Shown: in pieces, positions 38,750-50,986 of the stretch | How the letters are laid out: each line of letters begins with the position of its first letter | Position numbering within the stretch: the stretch's first letter is position 1 | From: Nymphaea colorata | Taxonomy: Eukaryota; Streptophyta; Magnoliopsida; Nymphaeales; Nymphaeaceae | Assembly (NCBI RefSeq): GCF_008831285.2 | Contig: NC_045140.1 | Coordinates: 25,562,131-25,626,130 of the forward strand | Length of the DNA: 64,000 bases | Direction: 5' to 3' | Notes under the pieces: model-generated | The model's database searches: none | Told to the model about the DNA's origin: nothing | The model's input: only the letters and a program-made list of their open reading frames with translations | Program-made: the position numbers and the translations under genes

Positions 38750-39360
38750 GAAACAGTAATACTAGGCTGCTTTATCTGCAGCTAATATTAATATGCAAAG
38801 CAAAAACAGTTAGAATCGATGAGCGTTACATGAGAGAGTGCACCGAGACACCATCAGTCGTCCTGCAGTGGATCCTCACCGAAAAAAGACGACACTGAAT
38901 AACGTCATCAAAGACTCAATCTCTCAACTTTTTTTGAAGGCAAGATCTAAAGGGAAAGGGAATTGAACTTTTTCTGTGGCGCAGCATTTTGACGTTCTCG
39001 ATTTAGCCCATGGATCATTGGGCAGTTGGTACAACTAAAATTAGAGCAATAATCTGTCAAACCACGGATGGCCAATTCTGTTTGTTCCCAATTAAAGCTG
39101 CTTAGCGTCCTATCAGGATGGGACCCTGATGGCTTTGAGTCAAAACCCTCATCCCGGGACTAAAGACTGGAACCAGAATATAGAAACCATGGAACCAGCC
39201 ATTTTTCGCTTGGAAGTTCTTCACAATACACGAAAGAAGAAAAACAGTTTGACTCCAACTGGCTGGGTCTTCTTTGTGCCCGGTTGGATACAACCAAATC
39301 TTTGTAGGGTTCGTCAGCCACCCTAACCAACAAGACTCCCTCTCTGAGCCACGGCTGCCA

Positions 39361-39368
39361 TATATATA
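39361..39368 (+). promoter_or_regulatory. TATA box of the first CHX gene
   Basis: TATATATA followed by GAAGCCCACATTGGGC lies about 180 bp before the start codon, leaving room for a leader of about 150 bases. It is the only good TATA box in the interval. Confidence 0.55.
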
Positions 39369-39549
39369 GAAGCCCACATTGGGCAATCAAGCACAAGAAC
39401 AGAAACAACTGTTGTCATTGAACAAAGGAGCCAAGCCTGGGAGCTGCAAGAAGAAGAAGAAGAAGGAAAAGCAAAGAAGTTGAAATCGAGAGCAGTATAC
39501 CAAAAGAAAACTTGGTCGGGGCACCTCTTGGTGGCCTGCTGCAGAGAAG

Positions 39550-42500
39550 ATGGACTTTACTGGTGCATCCGTCTCTTGCCACTCCATAGGTTCCGTATCC
39601 AGCAATGGGATCTTCGAGGGAGAGATGCCGCTCAACTTCTTCGTTCCGCGCCTTGCCTTCCAAGTGGCCTTTATTTCCTTCCTCAACTTAGCCATGCAGG
39701 AGCTGCTCAGGCCACTGGGTCAGAGCAGATACATCTCCAGCCTCATTGTAAGATCTCCGTCCTTCCTCGCCTCTTTGTTGAGATCGATGAGATCAAGTGC
39801 AATCATGTTTAATTTGCCCCAGAAAATTAGCATCGATAATCCAAAGAGACTTTTGCTATTTGGTCGAACAACAAATCATATTTTAGTGTGTGTGTGCGTG
39901 AACAATGCATTCCCCGCAATCAAACAACAACCTTTTGCTTAACGTGGGCTGCATATATGTTTTGGTATCTTCAACAGGCTGGTCTGTTACTGGGTCCGTC
40001 GTTCCTGGGCCATTTCGCACCTGAGCTGGTGGACAAATACCTGTTCCCGGAAAGTGGGACGCAGGCCCTGCAAGTGGTGGTTCAGATTGGGGTGCGGTTC
40101 TGGTACTTCCTGTTTGGAGCTCAGATTCATATTGGCCCCATGTTGAAGAAGATGACGACGAAGGCACGCTGGATAGGAACGACTTCCTTAATGGCACCCC
40201 TCCTTCTCTGCTACCCGGTCGCCTCCCTTGTCAACAAGATCGTCCCCGCCACCATGCACTGCGACATCAAGCCTCTGTTCTTGGGCATGTACTTCGTCAT
40301 GACCAACGTCAGCGTCATCGCCGGCGAAGTCATCGACCACGAGCTCCTCGACTCCGACTTGGGCAGCACCGCCATGAGCTCAGCCATCTTCATTGCAATT
40401 GCCTCGGCACTGCCAATAAATGGCATTCTTTGGCTTGTTCCTGTAGAGGGGAAGCCATTCGACGCCCACTGGAGGGTTCTGTGTGGTAATCTCTCTTGCC
40501 CTCTAGATTCTTAAGCAGCTAGCAATTGGATTGCAGCTGAATTCGTTTCTGGTCAGTAATTGTCTCCAAGTTTATTTATCGAAATCTATGATCTTAAATG
40601 GCGGTACATCTTGAAATTGCATGCAACTAAATCCATGCATCCCTGCAATTATGCATACCAGATTAAAGCAATGCTCCTTGCTCATGTTATGTTACTGCAG
40701 GATCTGCGTTCGTAGCATTTCTATGTTTTGTTGCCCGTCCGATCGTGAATTGGATCGTCCAGCACACGCAGAACGAGGAAGATGTAAAGGAGCACCACGT
40801 CTGTGGAGTATTGCTCGGCGCCCTTGTGGCATCAGTAGTTACGGAGTCGATCGGTGCGCATGTTACGTTCGGCGCGTTTACCTATGGTCTCATGATGCCA
40901 CACTGCGCGCTCACCACGGTCGTGACCAAGAGGCTGGAGGACTTCAACACCATGGTGCTCATGCCTCCTTTTTTTGCCCTCATTGGTCTCACCATCAAAC
41001 TGCAGTCCATGTTCACCAGTCCAAAGGACTGGACAATGGTACTCATCCTCTTCCTCCTCTATCTTGGCAAGATTGGCTTCATTGGCCTCGCAGCATCCCG
41101 CTACAACTTGCCCAAGAATGAAGGCATCTTGCTTGGTGTTCTCATGTCCTCTAAGGGAATTTTGGACATCATGTTGGTGACTTGGTCCACAGGAAAAAAG
41201 GTGCTTGACATTGGAATAATTTCATATTGTACCGGCTTGAAATGTAGTATACTTATCTTGTTGAACTTACATGGTGACACATATATCTCTGACACCTTTT
41301 GAATCAACGAAATTTCAGCTTAATGGGGCGGATGGTGGGGAGTTTTCAATTCTCATGGTTGGTATCGTGGTAACGAACTTGATCATCGGTCCAACTGTTT
41401 CCTTCCTCTACAAGCGCCCAACGTTGCAGCTGCACAGAGGCTGCCGTTCCATCCAGGAGCTCAAACCGAACTCCGAGTTGCGCATTCTTAGCTGCGTATA
41501 TGATCACGAGACCATCCCGGCCCTAATAAACCTAGTCCATGCCACCCCTGCCACCAAGATGTCGCCCGTCAACATCTCAATCCTGCATCTGGTACACGCC
41601 ACGACCCGTGACTCGACCATGCAACAACAGAGCTTCGAGACCGGCGGATTCTTCCGTGGACACGACACTAGCTCCGTGGCTGAGGCCATGAAGATGCAGA
41701 AGTGGACCAACGGTACCACCACCAACCTCCAAACCAAGCTCTCCTCATACTCCACCATGCCGGAACACATCGTCCACGCCGCCGAGTCCGGCCGCGCCAC
41801 CATCACAATCGTCCCCTTCCACATGAGAAGGGTATTGGGCTCCCACATTGGAGTGTCCAATGACACGGTTAGGAACATCAATATGACCGTGCTGGAGAAG
41901 GCTCCATGCTCCGTGGGTGTATTTGTGGACCTGGCCTTTGCCGGAGCAACAACCAAACCCTTCCAGAATGTGGCTGTTCTCTACTTTGGTGGGCATGATG
42001 ACAGGGAGACCCTGTTCTATGCATCAAGAATGGCGGAACAAGAACCCACAAGGCTCACTGTGGTGAGATTCCTGCCCCCGCAGGACGCAGCATCCACACC
42101 TCCCCCTTATTCTAGCTTCGTGAATGAAGACGATCTGTGCATACATAGGTTTAGATCCATGGCCGAAGGCAAGCTATGGATCAGTTACACAGAGAAGTTT
42201 GTCAGCTGCGGCGCAGACATGGTCACTGCCATTCAAGGAATGAACAAGATACATAACCTTTTCATGGTGGGGAGGCGCCATGGGCCGGCCACCGCACGGA
42301 TGCTGTCGGGGCTGGAGGCATGGAGCGAGTACCCAGAGCTGGGGACCGTCGGCGACCTGCTGGTATCACCGGATTTCTCAGCGCAGGCAGTGCTGGTGAT
42401 GCAGCAGCACACATGGGCGGAGGACTATGAAGTTGAATTAGGTGATGGTAGAGAGAGCGTTCATGATCTTCATTCTCAGGAGCAAGGTTACCGCTATGTT

Positions 42501-42623
42501 CTGCATGACCAATCAAAGGACAGTGCGCCTCTGCGTCACAGAGCGCACAACTCGGCCATCGATCACAATGAAGTCCAGTTTGATGAGTTTGGATGGAACT
42601 GGAACATGCGTGCTGGCTTCTAA
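39550..42623 (+). CDS. Cation/H+ exchanger (CHX), tandem copy 1
   Basis: Four exons (39550-39747, 39978-40485, 40701-41200, 41319-42623) join in phases 0, 1 and 0 for 836 codons plus stop, a normal CHX length. The N-terminal half is a CPA2-type transporter of about 12 membrane helices. It starts with the family signature SNGIFEGEMPLNFFVPRLAF and continues LLGPSFLG, FGAQIHIGPM, ESIGAHVTFGAF, RLEDFNTMVLMPPFF and SSKGILDIML. The C-terminal half is the soluble CHX domain (IQELKPNSELRILSCVYDHE, LHLVHATTRDST). Plant CHX proteins move K+ or other monovalent cations across endomembranes or the plasma membrane, and many act in pollen. At the usual Asn-Asp site of TM5 this copy has Ile205-Ala206. The TM10-11 loop keeps a Lys (SSKG). 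The tail ends FDEFGWNWNMRAGF. Confidence 0.95.
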
Positions 42624-44751
42624 GTTCCACTCTGTCAAACGCAGAAAGAAGGAGAGATGGCGATGCAAGTCACGGGTTTCGAGCTAAATGCCGTCATCCT
42701 GAAGCTAGTGCAAATTGCGAAAGCTGTGGAGAAAACATACAATGCCTTTGATCTTTGATCTCCTTGAAGCGAGACGCAGTCCTGTTATCTTGATCAAAAT
42801 ATTTGCGTCAAGCAGGAAACTCCAATCCATGTCTGGAAAATGTAATTGCTTCACTTGATTTCTCGGCCTTCAAATCGGAGTTGACTTTGTACAATTCTGC
42901 AAATATCTTGAATCAACAAAAGAAAGGAAGAAATGCATCACTTGATTTCTCGGCCTCAAATCGGAGTTGACCTGTACAATTCTGCAAATATCGTGAATCG
43001 ACAAAAAAAGGGAAGAAATTAACCAAAATGCAAAGGGGACTAATGGAAGGCGCAATTAAAGTTACAAGCGAAAGATACCCACTGTCTTTAAACACATAAA
43101 TGAGAGAGGATCACATAAAGTTGAACCATCTCAAGAACACAAGAGAACAGGAAAACGGAGGAGAGTCTGATTTGTATAACTTCTCAATTTCTTCCACAAC
43201 AATCATACTTCTGTGAATCAAGTAATATACTTGAAGCTAAAAGAGTCTACCAACCTAAAGCACTGACATTAAAGTTGATTCACACTGCATACATCACGCA
43301 AAGCATCGAAATAGATTAAACCACAAACATCGATCATAAGATTGAACCACTCATTCGAAAAAGCATCATGCATCATTCAACAACAGATTCAGTTCTCGCC
43401 CGAATTGAACAACAGATTCATTTAAGGTTTACCTATTTGGTTCTTTTCTATCAACTTGCTCCAGCTTTTTATTTTGTTGCACAGTAAAAATACGAAGACC
43501 AACTGTTTTAGTTTTAGTCTCCAAGGTATTACTTGTTTTTTTCTTGGACTTCTTTCAGTTTTTTCATGCGCAAAATAAATAAGGCCCCAAAACACAGCAG
43601 CTAAATGCAAATTTCCTTAAGAAAAGACAATTTATTGAAACATTAAGTTGGAATAAAGTCAAAAAGAGAAAACATCAACTCAACTTAACTCTACTCCAAC
43701 TCATTCATAAATGCTCGACATATTAAATTAAAAGAAATGAATTAAAACGAGTTAAGTGAGTCAAGCTCTAGCTCGATGCCTTATAGTGGAATTGAGATTC
43801 GACTCGACTTATGTGCAGTCTTAGCAAACAACGCATCGCAGTTCAAGTCTTATGTTTCGTCGAGACATTCAAGTATATTCGATAAATTAAAATACATTTG
43901 TTTCTTTTCATAATTTTTACGTATTTCCAGTTACATATAAACGATATTCAGACAGCTGGAACATAAAGTTTTCAAAATTTAGTCAATCACTTGGATCTCG
44001 ACGTCTCAAGCCCCCATTATAGCATGAATTATATATGCTCAAAACTGTGAGACTTCCAAATGCAGAAGGGACCCAAAGAATTTGGCTTGAGATCCAAACC
44101 TGTTCCATTTTTTGTCCCAAATGATCAACGATGAATCACCCTTCCAAACAAATATAAGATATGGAGCCGCGTTTTTTTTCTTTCACAAGCTTTTACATAC
44201 TGATATTAGAAAGCCACTTAGCTCCAATGGAACATTGACCAGGCAGCCGAACACCATCTCTCTCTCTCTCTCTCCCACCCTCTCAATTTAGGCAGAAGCT
44301 GTATTGAGCACATGGGCGGCCGTTTATTTAGGAGGTCACACTGACCAAACAAGCCAACCATAACCATTTTCGTGGTTCCTCATTGTCAACAATAGCGGGG
44401 CTTTTCAGCCACTCGTTAAGTCATAGAAAAGAAGAAAAAGAAGAAGGAGAGGAGGAGGAAGAAGAAGAAGAAGAAGAAGAAGAAGCAAGGGAAGCCTCTG
44501 TTGGGGAAGACACACCTGGGTTGAGAGACTCAGTCGCTCGCCCAAGGTGGTGATCAAACCCCCATGGTTAGGACCCCAACCTCCATACACTAGACTTTAC
44601 AAAACAGCCGATCGATCCTCATAGAGCTCAGTTAACTGTGAATGCGCATCGATCAATCAAAGATTCGACCTGCGTTCGTTAGGCCACGCCCCTCTGCAAG
44701 TCGACCTTGATCTCCGACGAACATACCCATCAGAAAGTTGCCGCATTGAAA
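42624..44751. other. Spacer between CHX copies 1 and 2
   Basis: No gene. A tandem duplication of about 87 bp (42851-43020) lies soon after the first CHX gene. Further right are a (TC)n run at about 44259-44274 and a GAA/GAG-rich stretch at about 44428-44486. The last few hundred bases must contain the promoter and leader of CHX copy 2, but I see no convincing TATA box. Confidence 0.55.
42851..43020. repeat. About 87 bp tandem duplication
   Basis: Two adjacent copies begin TCACTTGATTTCTCGGCC at 42851 and 42938. Each continues AAATCGGAGTTGAC, TGTACAATTCTGCAAATAT and GAATCRACAAAA. A handful of differences separate them. It lies in or just beyond the 3' flank of the first CHX gene. Confidence 0.8.
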
Positions 44752-47700
44752 ATGAACTCCAGCGATCCTCAGCCTCCTTGTATGTGGATCCCAGGATGGG
44801 TCAATAGCAATGGGATCTTGGCGGGGGACACGCCGTTCGATTTCTTCTTCCCGCGCTTCGCTTTCCAATTGATTATCGCTTCATGCATGAGCCTCATCAT
44901 GCAGCATCTGCTCAAGCCGCTGGGTCAGACCAGATACATCTCCAGCCTCATTGTGAGTTCTTTCTTCTTGCTCACCTATATATTTGTTTCTCTCTGGCCG
45001 GTCGACGCGATCAGGTGGGGTGCCCATGAACTTGGACAAGGGATTTCCCTTTAGGTTGCATTTGTGGGAGATGCTCAGTTTGTATAAATTTGAAATTCAT
45101 GCTACATATTTAAAACCTCCAATTTAAAGTTAGACCTTCGATCTGCAGTGAAACAAAGGCAATCTTAAGAAGTTGGGGAGACTTTAGGAAACATGAAATG
45201 GGGGATATATCTGACTCTGTAATCAATTTTAGTAGGAAATTAACATGCCCCATGAGCTTTGTCCTATCACGATAATCAATGACTCATGCAATCACTGAAA
45301 ATTCGATTGTAATGACTATCTATGATTGAAAGGGTTATCAATATGAGGTTTTCTCCATAAAGAGGGAGAAGAAATATATATATTTGGGATGTATGTTGTG
45401 TAATATGTATGTGCGTATTAGAGGTAATCGATGGTTCTGAGCCTTTTGGCAACTGAGCAGGGTGGCATGCTCTTGGGCCCAAGTTTCTTGGGCGGAATAG
45501 CACCGGAAGTGGTTCAGAAGTACGTGTTCCCAAAGGACGGGGTGCAAATCCTGGACATGGCATGCCGTTTCGGCCTGTGTTTCTGGCATTTCTTGATGGG
45601 AGCTCAGATTCACGTCGGCCCCATGATGAAGAACGTGCCGCGGAAGGCTGTATGGATAGGAATGACTGCCCTGGTTTCACCGCTTCTTCTCGGCTTCGTC
45701 AGCAGCTTTTCCGTCAACATGCTTCTCCCCGACAGCATGCAGTCCCATCTCTACCCTTATTTCATGGGCTTGCCTTTCGTCACCACCACCCTCACCGTGT
45801 TGGCGGGCAACGTTGTCGACCACAAGCTCCTCGGCACCGAGATGGGCAACCTGGCCATGTCGTCTGGCATCTTCATTGCAGTTGGCGCCGTAGTTCCCCT
45901 TAATATCATGGTCTGGTGTCTTCCTCCCCACGGAAAGCCATATAATCCGCAATGGAAGCTTCCATCCGGTAAACAAAACTACTTTGACACTTTGGTTTTG
46001 TGTCTGTGTCTATATTTGCTCTTCCGATGGCGGCAGGTTTTGACTTCACATTGTTGGTTAGGTTAGGGGTTTAATAAAGAAGCGAACCCGTTGCTGATGC
46101 TATTTTGCTGCCAGGTGCAATGTACATAGTATTTATTTTTTTCGTGGCACGTCCGATACTGCACTGGATAGCCCGGCGAGTGCCGAACGAGGAAGACGTA
46201 AAGGAGTACCATGTTTCCGCCATTATCCTGTGGGCGGTGGTCGGGGCCACGATCACGGAGGTATTGGGTGCTCACATCACCGTCGGCGCGTTCTTCGCCG
46301 GCCTGATCCTACCGCACAGCGCGCTGACGACGGTGGTAACCAGCAGACTGGAGGACTTCAACTCCACGGTGCTGATGCCTCCTTTCTTCATAATTATCGG
46401 TCAGCAAGTCAATCTCCTCAACATGTTCGAGAACAGCAAAGGCTGGTTTTTCGTGCTCATGCTCCTCATCGTTTACCTGGGGAAAGTTAGCCTTATTGCG
46501 TTCGTCGCATCTTGGCATAGCGTTCCCCTCAACGAGGGCCTCTCCATTGGCTTCCTCATAAGCTCCAGGGGAATTCTGGACATCCTCCAACTCTCTTGGT
46601 CCACAGTGGCAAAGGTAATATCGCCGGAATTAACTAAGACAATCCTAGATCAGAGTTTAAAAGCCAACAGCAAACAGTGATGTTAAGTAGATCAGATTAA
46701 TTATCATATTCGATTTATCAGATGTTCACATGTTTGCTCTCGATTTATCAGACGCCATTCAAAATTTGATGAGCGTGTTGCATGCTTGCCTTTTTATCAT
46801 TTTCATGCATTTCAAAAGCTCTTGTGCCAACAAAATGTTCAACTGTTTCTTCACAATCCATGTTTTTTCAGCTTAACAATGCGGATGAACAAGAGTTTGC
46901 GATCATGTTGTTTGGTACCATGGTGACGAACTTGATCATCGGCCCCGCCATTTCCTTTCTCTACGACCACCCTCTGTTGTTACGGCACAAGGGGAGCCGA
47001 GCCATCCAGGAGCTGAAACCGGACGCCGAGTTCCGCATTCTCGGCTGCATCTACGACCATCACACCATCCCGAGCCTACTGAACCTGGTTAAGTCCAGCC
47101 ACGCCACCAGGTTCTCCCCCATCTACCTCTCCGTCCTCCACCTCGTCCACGCCACGTCCCGCGAATCGACCGTGCAGCAGCAGAGCCTGGAGAACAGCGG
47201 GATCGGAAAGGGACGGGATGACAGCTCCCTGAACGCGACCTTCAGCAAGCACAAGTTGGCCGGCTGGGTCAGCCTCAGCCACCACACCCAGCTCTCCTCA
47301 TACTCCACCATGCCCGACCACATCTGCAACGCGGCCGAGGCCAGCCGAGCCACCTTCCTGATCGTCCCCTTTCATATCAGGAAAGTGGTGGGCAGCCACA
47401 GCGGATTGGCCAGCGACCCGATCAGGAACATCAACCTGAACGTGCTGGAGAACGCCCCCTGCTCCGCCGGTGTCCTCGTGGACATGGGCGTCGCCGGGAC
47501 TGGGACCACCAACAACTTCCAGAACGTCGTCGTCCTCTTCTTCGGCGGACCCCACGACCGGGAGGCTCTGACCTACGCATCCAGGATGGCTCAGCACGAC
47601 CCCGTCAGGCTCACCGTGGTGAGGTTCACGCCGGCCGCGCCGTCGTCCACCGTCAGCTACCAGAATGAAGACGATCTCTTCATACAGCGATTTAAATTCC

Positions 47701-48173
47701 TGGCTGACGCCAACCGATCGATCACATATCTGGAGCATCAAGTCGGCAGCGGCGCAGACACTGTGGCGGCCATCCAGGGGATGGACAGGGCGTTCGACCT
47801 CTTCATGGTGGGGAGGCAGCACGGGCCGGCCGTGTCGGCGCAGATGCTGTCGGGCTTGGAAGCGTGGAGCGAGTACCCGGAGCTGGGCACCGTCGGCGAC
47901 CTGTTGGTGTCGTCGGACTTTAAGGCGACGGCGGTGTTGGTGGTGCAACAGTACTCGTGGGCGGAGGACTACGAAGCGGTGGAGGACGAGTGCAGGTTCC
48001 CCGTTCATGATGTTCAAAAGTACGAGAAGCATACTCGTCACCACATAATGCAGCAGGAGCAGCCGATCTCACGAGGCGCGCAGTTGCGTGCGAGAAGGCA
48101 CAACGCGACTCGTCAGAATGGAATCCAGTTTGATGAGTTTGGATGGAACTGGAACCTGGGTGCCGGATTCTGA
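44752..48173 (+). CDS. Cation/H+ exchanger (CHX), tandem copy 2
   Basis: Exons 44752-44952, 45461-45968, 46115-46614 and 46872-48173 give 836 codons plus stop. Exons 2 and 3 are exactly as long as in copy 1 (508 and 500 nt) with the same intron phases. The start MNSSDPQPPCMW was preferred over an in-frame ATG 45 bases upstream, because its position relative to SNGILAGDTPFDFFFPRFAF matches the sister genes. Transporter landmarks include MLLGPSFLGGIAP, FLMGAQIHVGPMM, LGAHITVGAFFAGLILP, RLEDFNSTVLMPPFF and SSRGILDIL. The TM5 Asn-Asp site is Ile206-Ala207 (AMSSGIFIAV). Exon 4 is strongly GC-rich. The soluble domain keeps IQELKPDAEFRILGCIYDHH and VGDLLVSSDF, and the protein ends FDEFGWNWNLGAGF. 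Transport substrate is unknown. Confidence 0.95.
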
Positions 48174-48297
48174 GGAAGGCACCCATCATCTTCTCCTGAG
48201 GAAGAAGGAGGTGAACCAGGATTTTGGTCTGCCATTAGATCCAGTTTTGGAGCTAAAATCCTATCCTTCCTAAATGCTTTCTTTTCTTTTTATTTAG

Positions 48298-48403
48298 GGA
48301 GGCTCTTGAATCAATCAAGGATATAGAGAATCTGTACATTGATCGAGGAGAGTATGCAGCTGAGGTCGGAAAAGTAGTCTACGTTGGTTGGGATACCCCG
48401 AAT
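48298..48403 (+). other. Exon-like fragment of unknown origin
   Basis: A pyrimidine-rich run ending TTTTTATTTAG precedes a frame that reads EALESIKDIENLYIDRGEY, AAEVGKVVYVGWDTPN up to a potential donor (AAT|GTGAGC). The frame stays open for 48 codons. The composition looks protein-like and differs from the flanks, but I do not recognise the family. It may be a captured exon piece or chance. It lies 125 bp after the stop of CHX copy 2, so it could also be transcribed in that gene's 3' region. Confidence 0.2.
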
Positions 48404-48840
48404 GTGAGCACTGGGGACTTTGTCTTTGCTTATTCTTTGTAACTTGTACAATTTTTTTTTACTGTTCTTTTTTTCCCTTCCATTAATCTACGAGTGGGGG
48501 TCTGCGTAACCCCAGTTTTTTACCATAAATATTCGTGGGTGAAGTTAGAATTTTTTTTTTTTATGAAGCATTAAATTTATGATTAACATTTTTTTTAATT
48601 GATTATAATGCTTGAATCTTTCAAGGCTGCCTTCTATATAACTGAACTCAAATTTAAACACTGGGTTCTTTAGAGCCCTACCAAGACGCCAATAAAAATG
48701 AAAGAACATAGAGGAGCCTCGGACAAAGTTGAAAAAGTGATTTTTCTTTTCTTTTGAAATTATCCTTAAACAAGGCAAAAATCTTTAAAAAAAAAAAAAA
48801 AAATGCCCCTCCCGTTTGGAGTTCATTGAGCCCTCCTAGT

Positions 48841-49266
48841 AGGGATATCAATGAATGGAATATGCATATTTATTTGATTCATCGGATGTTTGCAAATTCG
48901 TGCAGGAATTTGGATTGGAATATGAATGAACAAAGGGATCTATACCGCAAAGAAAATCCGATTATTAAATTTATGATGTGAATCTGCTCCAAATCCGACT
49001 TTTATTTTCATGCCCGAATCCAATTTTTAAGCAGACACTAGAATTCAAACTCCATTCCATTATGGTATGTCAAAAACTAAATTTCAAAATATCTAGATAT
49101 TGGATACATAGGATATTTATTTGAAGTTGAATCTAGATATGATCGGGTGTTTATTTAAAAAATAAGTTTAAACCCAAATCCGAACCAAACTGATTTCTTA
49201 ATGAAATGTTATTTTTTCTAATATATATGAATTTTTTTGTTCTGAATTCAATTCATTGACATCCTT
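48841..49266. mobile_element. MITE-like element, AGGGATGTCAAT family, copy 3
   Basis: This is the clearest member. The left end AGGGATATCAATGAAT and the inverse of the right end, AAGGATGTCAATGAAT, match at 14 of 16 positions. The 426 bp interior is AT-rich with repeated GGAATATG, AATCCGA and GGATATTTATTTGAA words, and no coding capacity. Confidence 0.6.
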
Positions 49267-50372
49267 AACGAAGCGCACAGAGGAGAAGAAACAAATTAAA
49301 AAGTACCATTAAGAACCCAAAAAAAAAAAAAAAAGTGTGGCTTAAATGTATGACAAGTGATCAGGTTGCCATCTGATTCGGGCGAGATTGTTGGATCATA
49401 CCCGATCCATACTCTAACTAACATGGCGGAAGATAAAAGCGTTACATTTAAAGGGCGAACAGATCCAAGAACCAGAGATCCAACTCAATATGAAAGCGGC
49501 TCACGAAAGTTGATGGAAAAATCTAATATTGCAGCAACACAATTAAGTAAAATTTTAGAAATACAGCTAAAATATAGAAACACTAAAAATTAAGTCTTCT
49601 AGATGATATAACAAAAATATATATATATATATATATACAACAAAGTTTGTGCATCATGCTCAAAAAATAATCTTCTATTTATTGAAAGTAGACACAAATT
49701 ATTATTATTATTATTCATTTGTTTCATAGTTTTGACGGATTCACGAGCAATTCAGCGGAATTCCCGTTCACCAATTTTTTTTATTTTTTTTTTTCATTTC
49801 TCGCGTTGTCGCGTGTTGCAGTGTTTCACCTTCTAAATTTAGAGAAGCCGTTAAAGTCTCTTCTTTTCGCCGCCTATTTCTGATGGCCGTTAGGCTCCAC
49901 AGTACAGCTCGTTCCGGCCACCTGGATCCGATCCACTGCGATCTTGGAACCGACCCGGGATCTAATCCAGACGGGTCCACTAAAAGAAAATAAGATCCGA
50001 TTATCAATCAGATCTGGATCCGGCATATAATCAGATTTTTCTTTTTACCGGCACAAAACACAGGGCCATAAGACACTCGGAACCGGGTTTGGTTTCGGCA
50101 AATCATACCCGCACCTGGACAGATCTGATTTGTGAGGCCCCGAGAAGCCTAGGTTCGATCGGGGACCGGATCCATTTGACAGCCGGAGCTACCAGAACCG
50201 GCCAGTTTTAGGCAAAGAAATTTCCGGTACCTGAAAAGGGAGGCCCATTCACTAGAAATTGGGTGGCTTCGTCCCCCAGATCCCCTGTTGGGTACAACCG
50301 CATCGAGTGCAGACCTGTCACCTGAATGCCATCCCTCTGTCGATACAGAGGAGCACAGGCAGGCTTGGCTGC

Positions 50373-50379
50373 TATATAA
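50373..50379 (+). promoter_or_regulatory. TATA box of the third CHX gene
   Basis: TATATAA in the context GGCTGCTATATAAGAGC lies about 185 bp before the start codon, nearly the same distance as for the first CHX gene. This supports a shared promoter layout. Confidence 0.6.
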
Positions 50380-50560
50380 GAGCTTAGCTCATACCGGTAC
50401 CCAACCACGGAACCTCCACATTCTTCTCATTGTCAGCAGCAGAGGAGGCCGCGAGAAACTTAGCTCATCCATACAGAGAGGAAGAACGAAGAAGGCGTTG
50501 AAATCAAGAAACGCCAAGAATCAGGCCGGCTTTCATCTTGCCGGTCGGTTTTCGGTGAAG

Positions 50561-50950
50561 ATGAACAACTCCAGTTTTCTGATTTGTGATGACCTGGGAA
50601 AGGTGACTAGCAATGGGCTGTTCGCGGGAGAGCGTCCGTTCCACTTCTATCTGCCACGCCTCACCTTCCAATTGACGGTTCTTTCGCTGGTGACGCTCGC
50701 AGCACAGGTGGCGATGAAGCCAATGGGGCAGACCAGATACGTTGCCAACCTAATTGTAAGCGCTCGGTTCCCCGATCTCTTTATTTAATTGTTAGGACAA
50801 AGGCTTTTGGATCATCGGCAATCTTCGCCGCTTAAGGAATCCGATCACATCATCTTTAGATTCGAAGAGATGTGCCATATAATGCCTTGTGTAGAGTTCT
50901 TTCTAATGCAGGACAGACCTTGATTTATAAGAAAAGTTAAATATGTTGAG

Positions 50951-50986
<36 letters not shown>

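Larger units (their letters stand above)
36613..39549. other. Spacer between the decayed RLK and the first CHX gene
   Basis: No supported gene. It contains a 65 bp imperfect foldback at 37358-37422, (TA)n runs at about 37479-37501 and 38722-38749, and a CT/T-rich stretch at about 37560-38100. That stretch has the look of a plant leader plus first intron but no coding sequence attached. The right end is the promoter of the first CHX gene. Confidence 0.5.
48174..50560. other. Spacer between CHX copies 2 and 3
   Basis: It holds an exon-like open stretch at 48298-48403, a MITE-like element at 48841-49266, a (TA)n run at about 49617-49637 and the promoter of CHX copy 3. A stretch at about 49900-50220 repeats GATCCG/CCGGAT/ACCGG words and looks like transposon-derived low-complexity DNA. 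No gene is supported. Confidence 0.5.
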
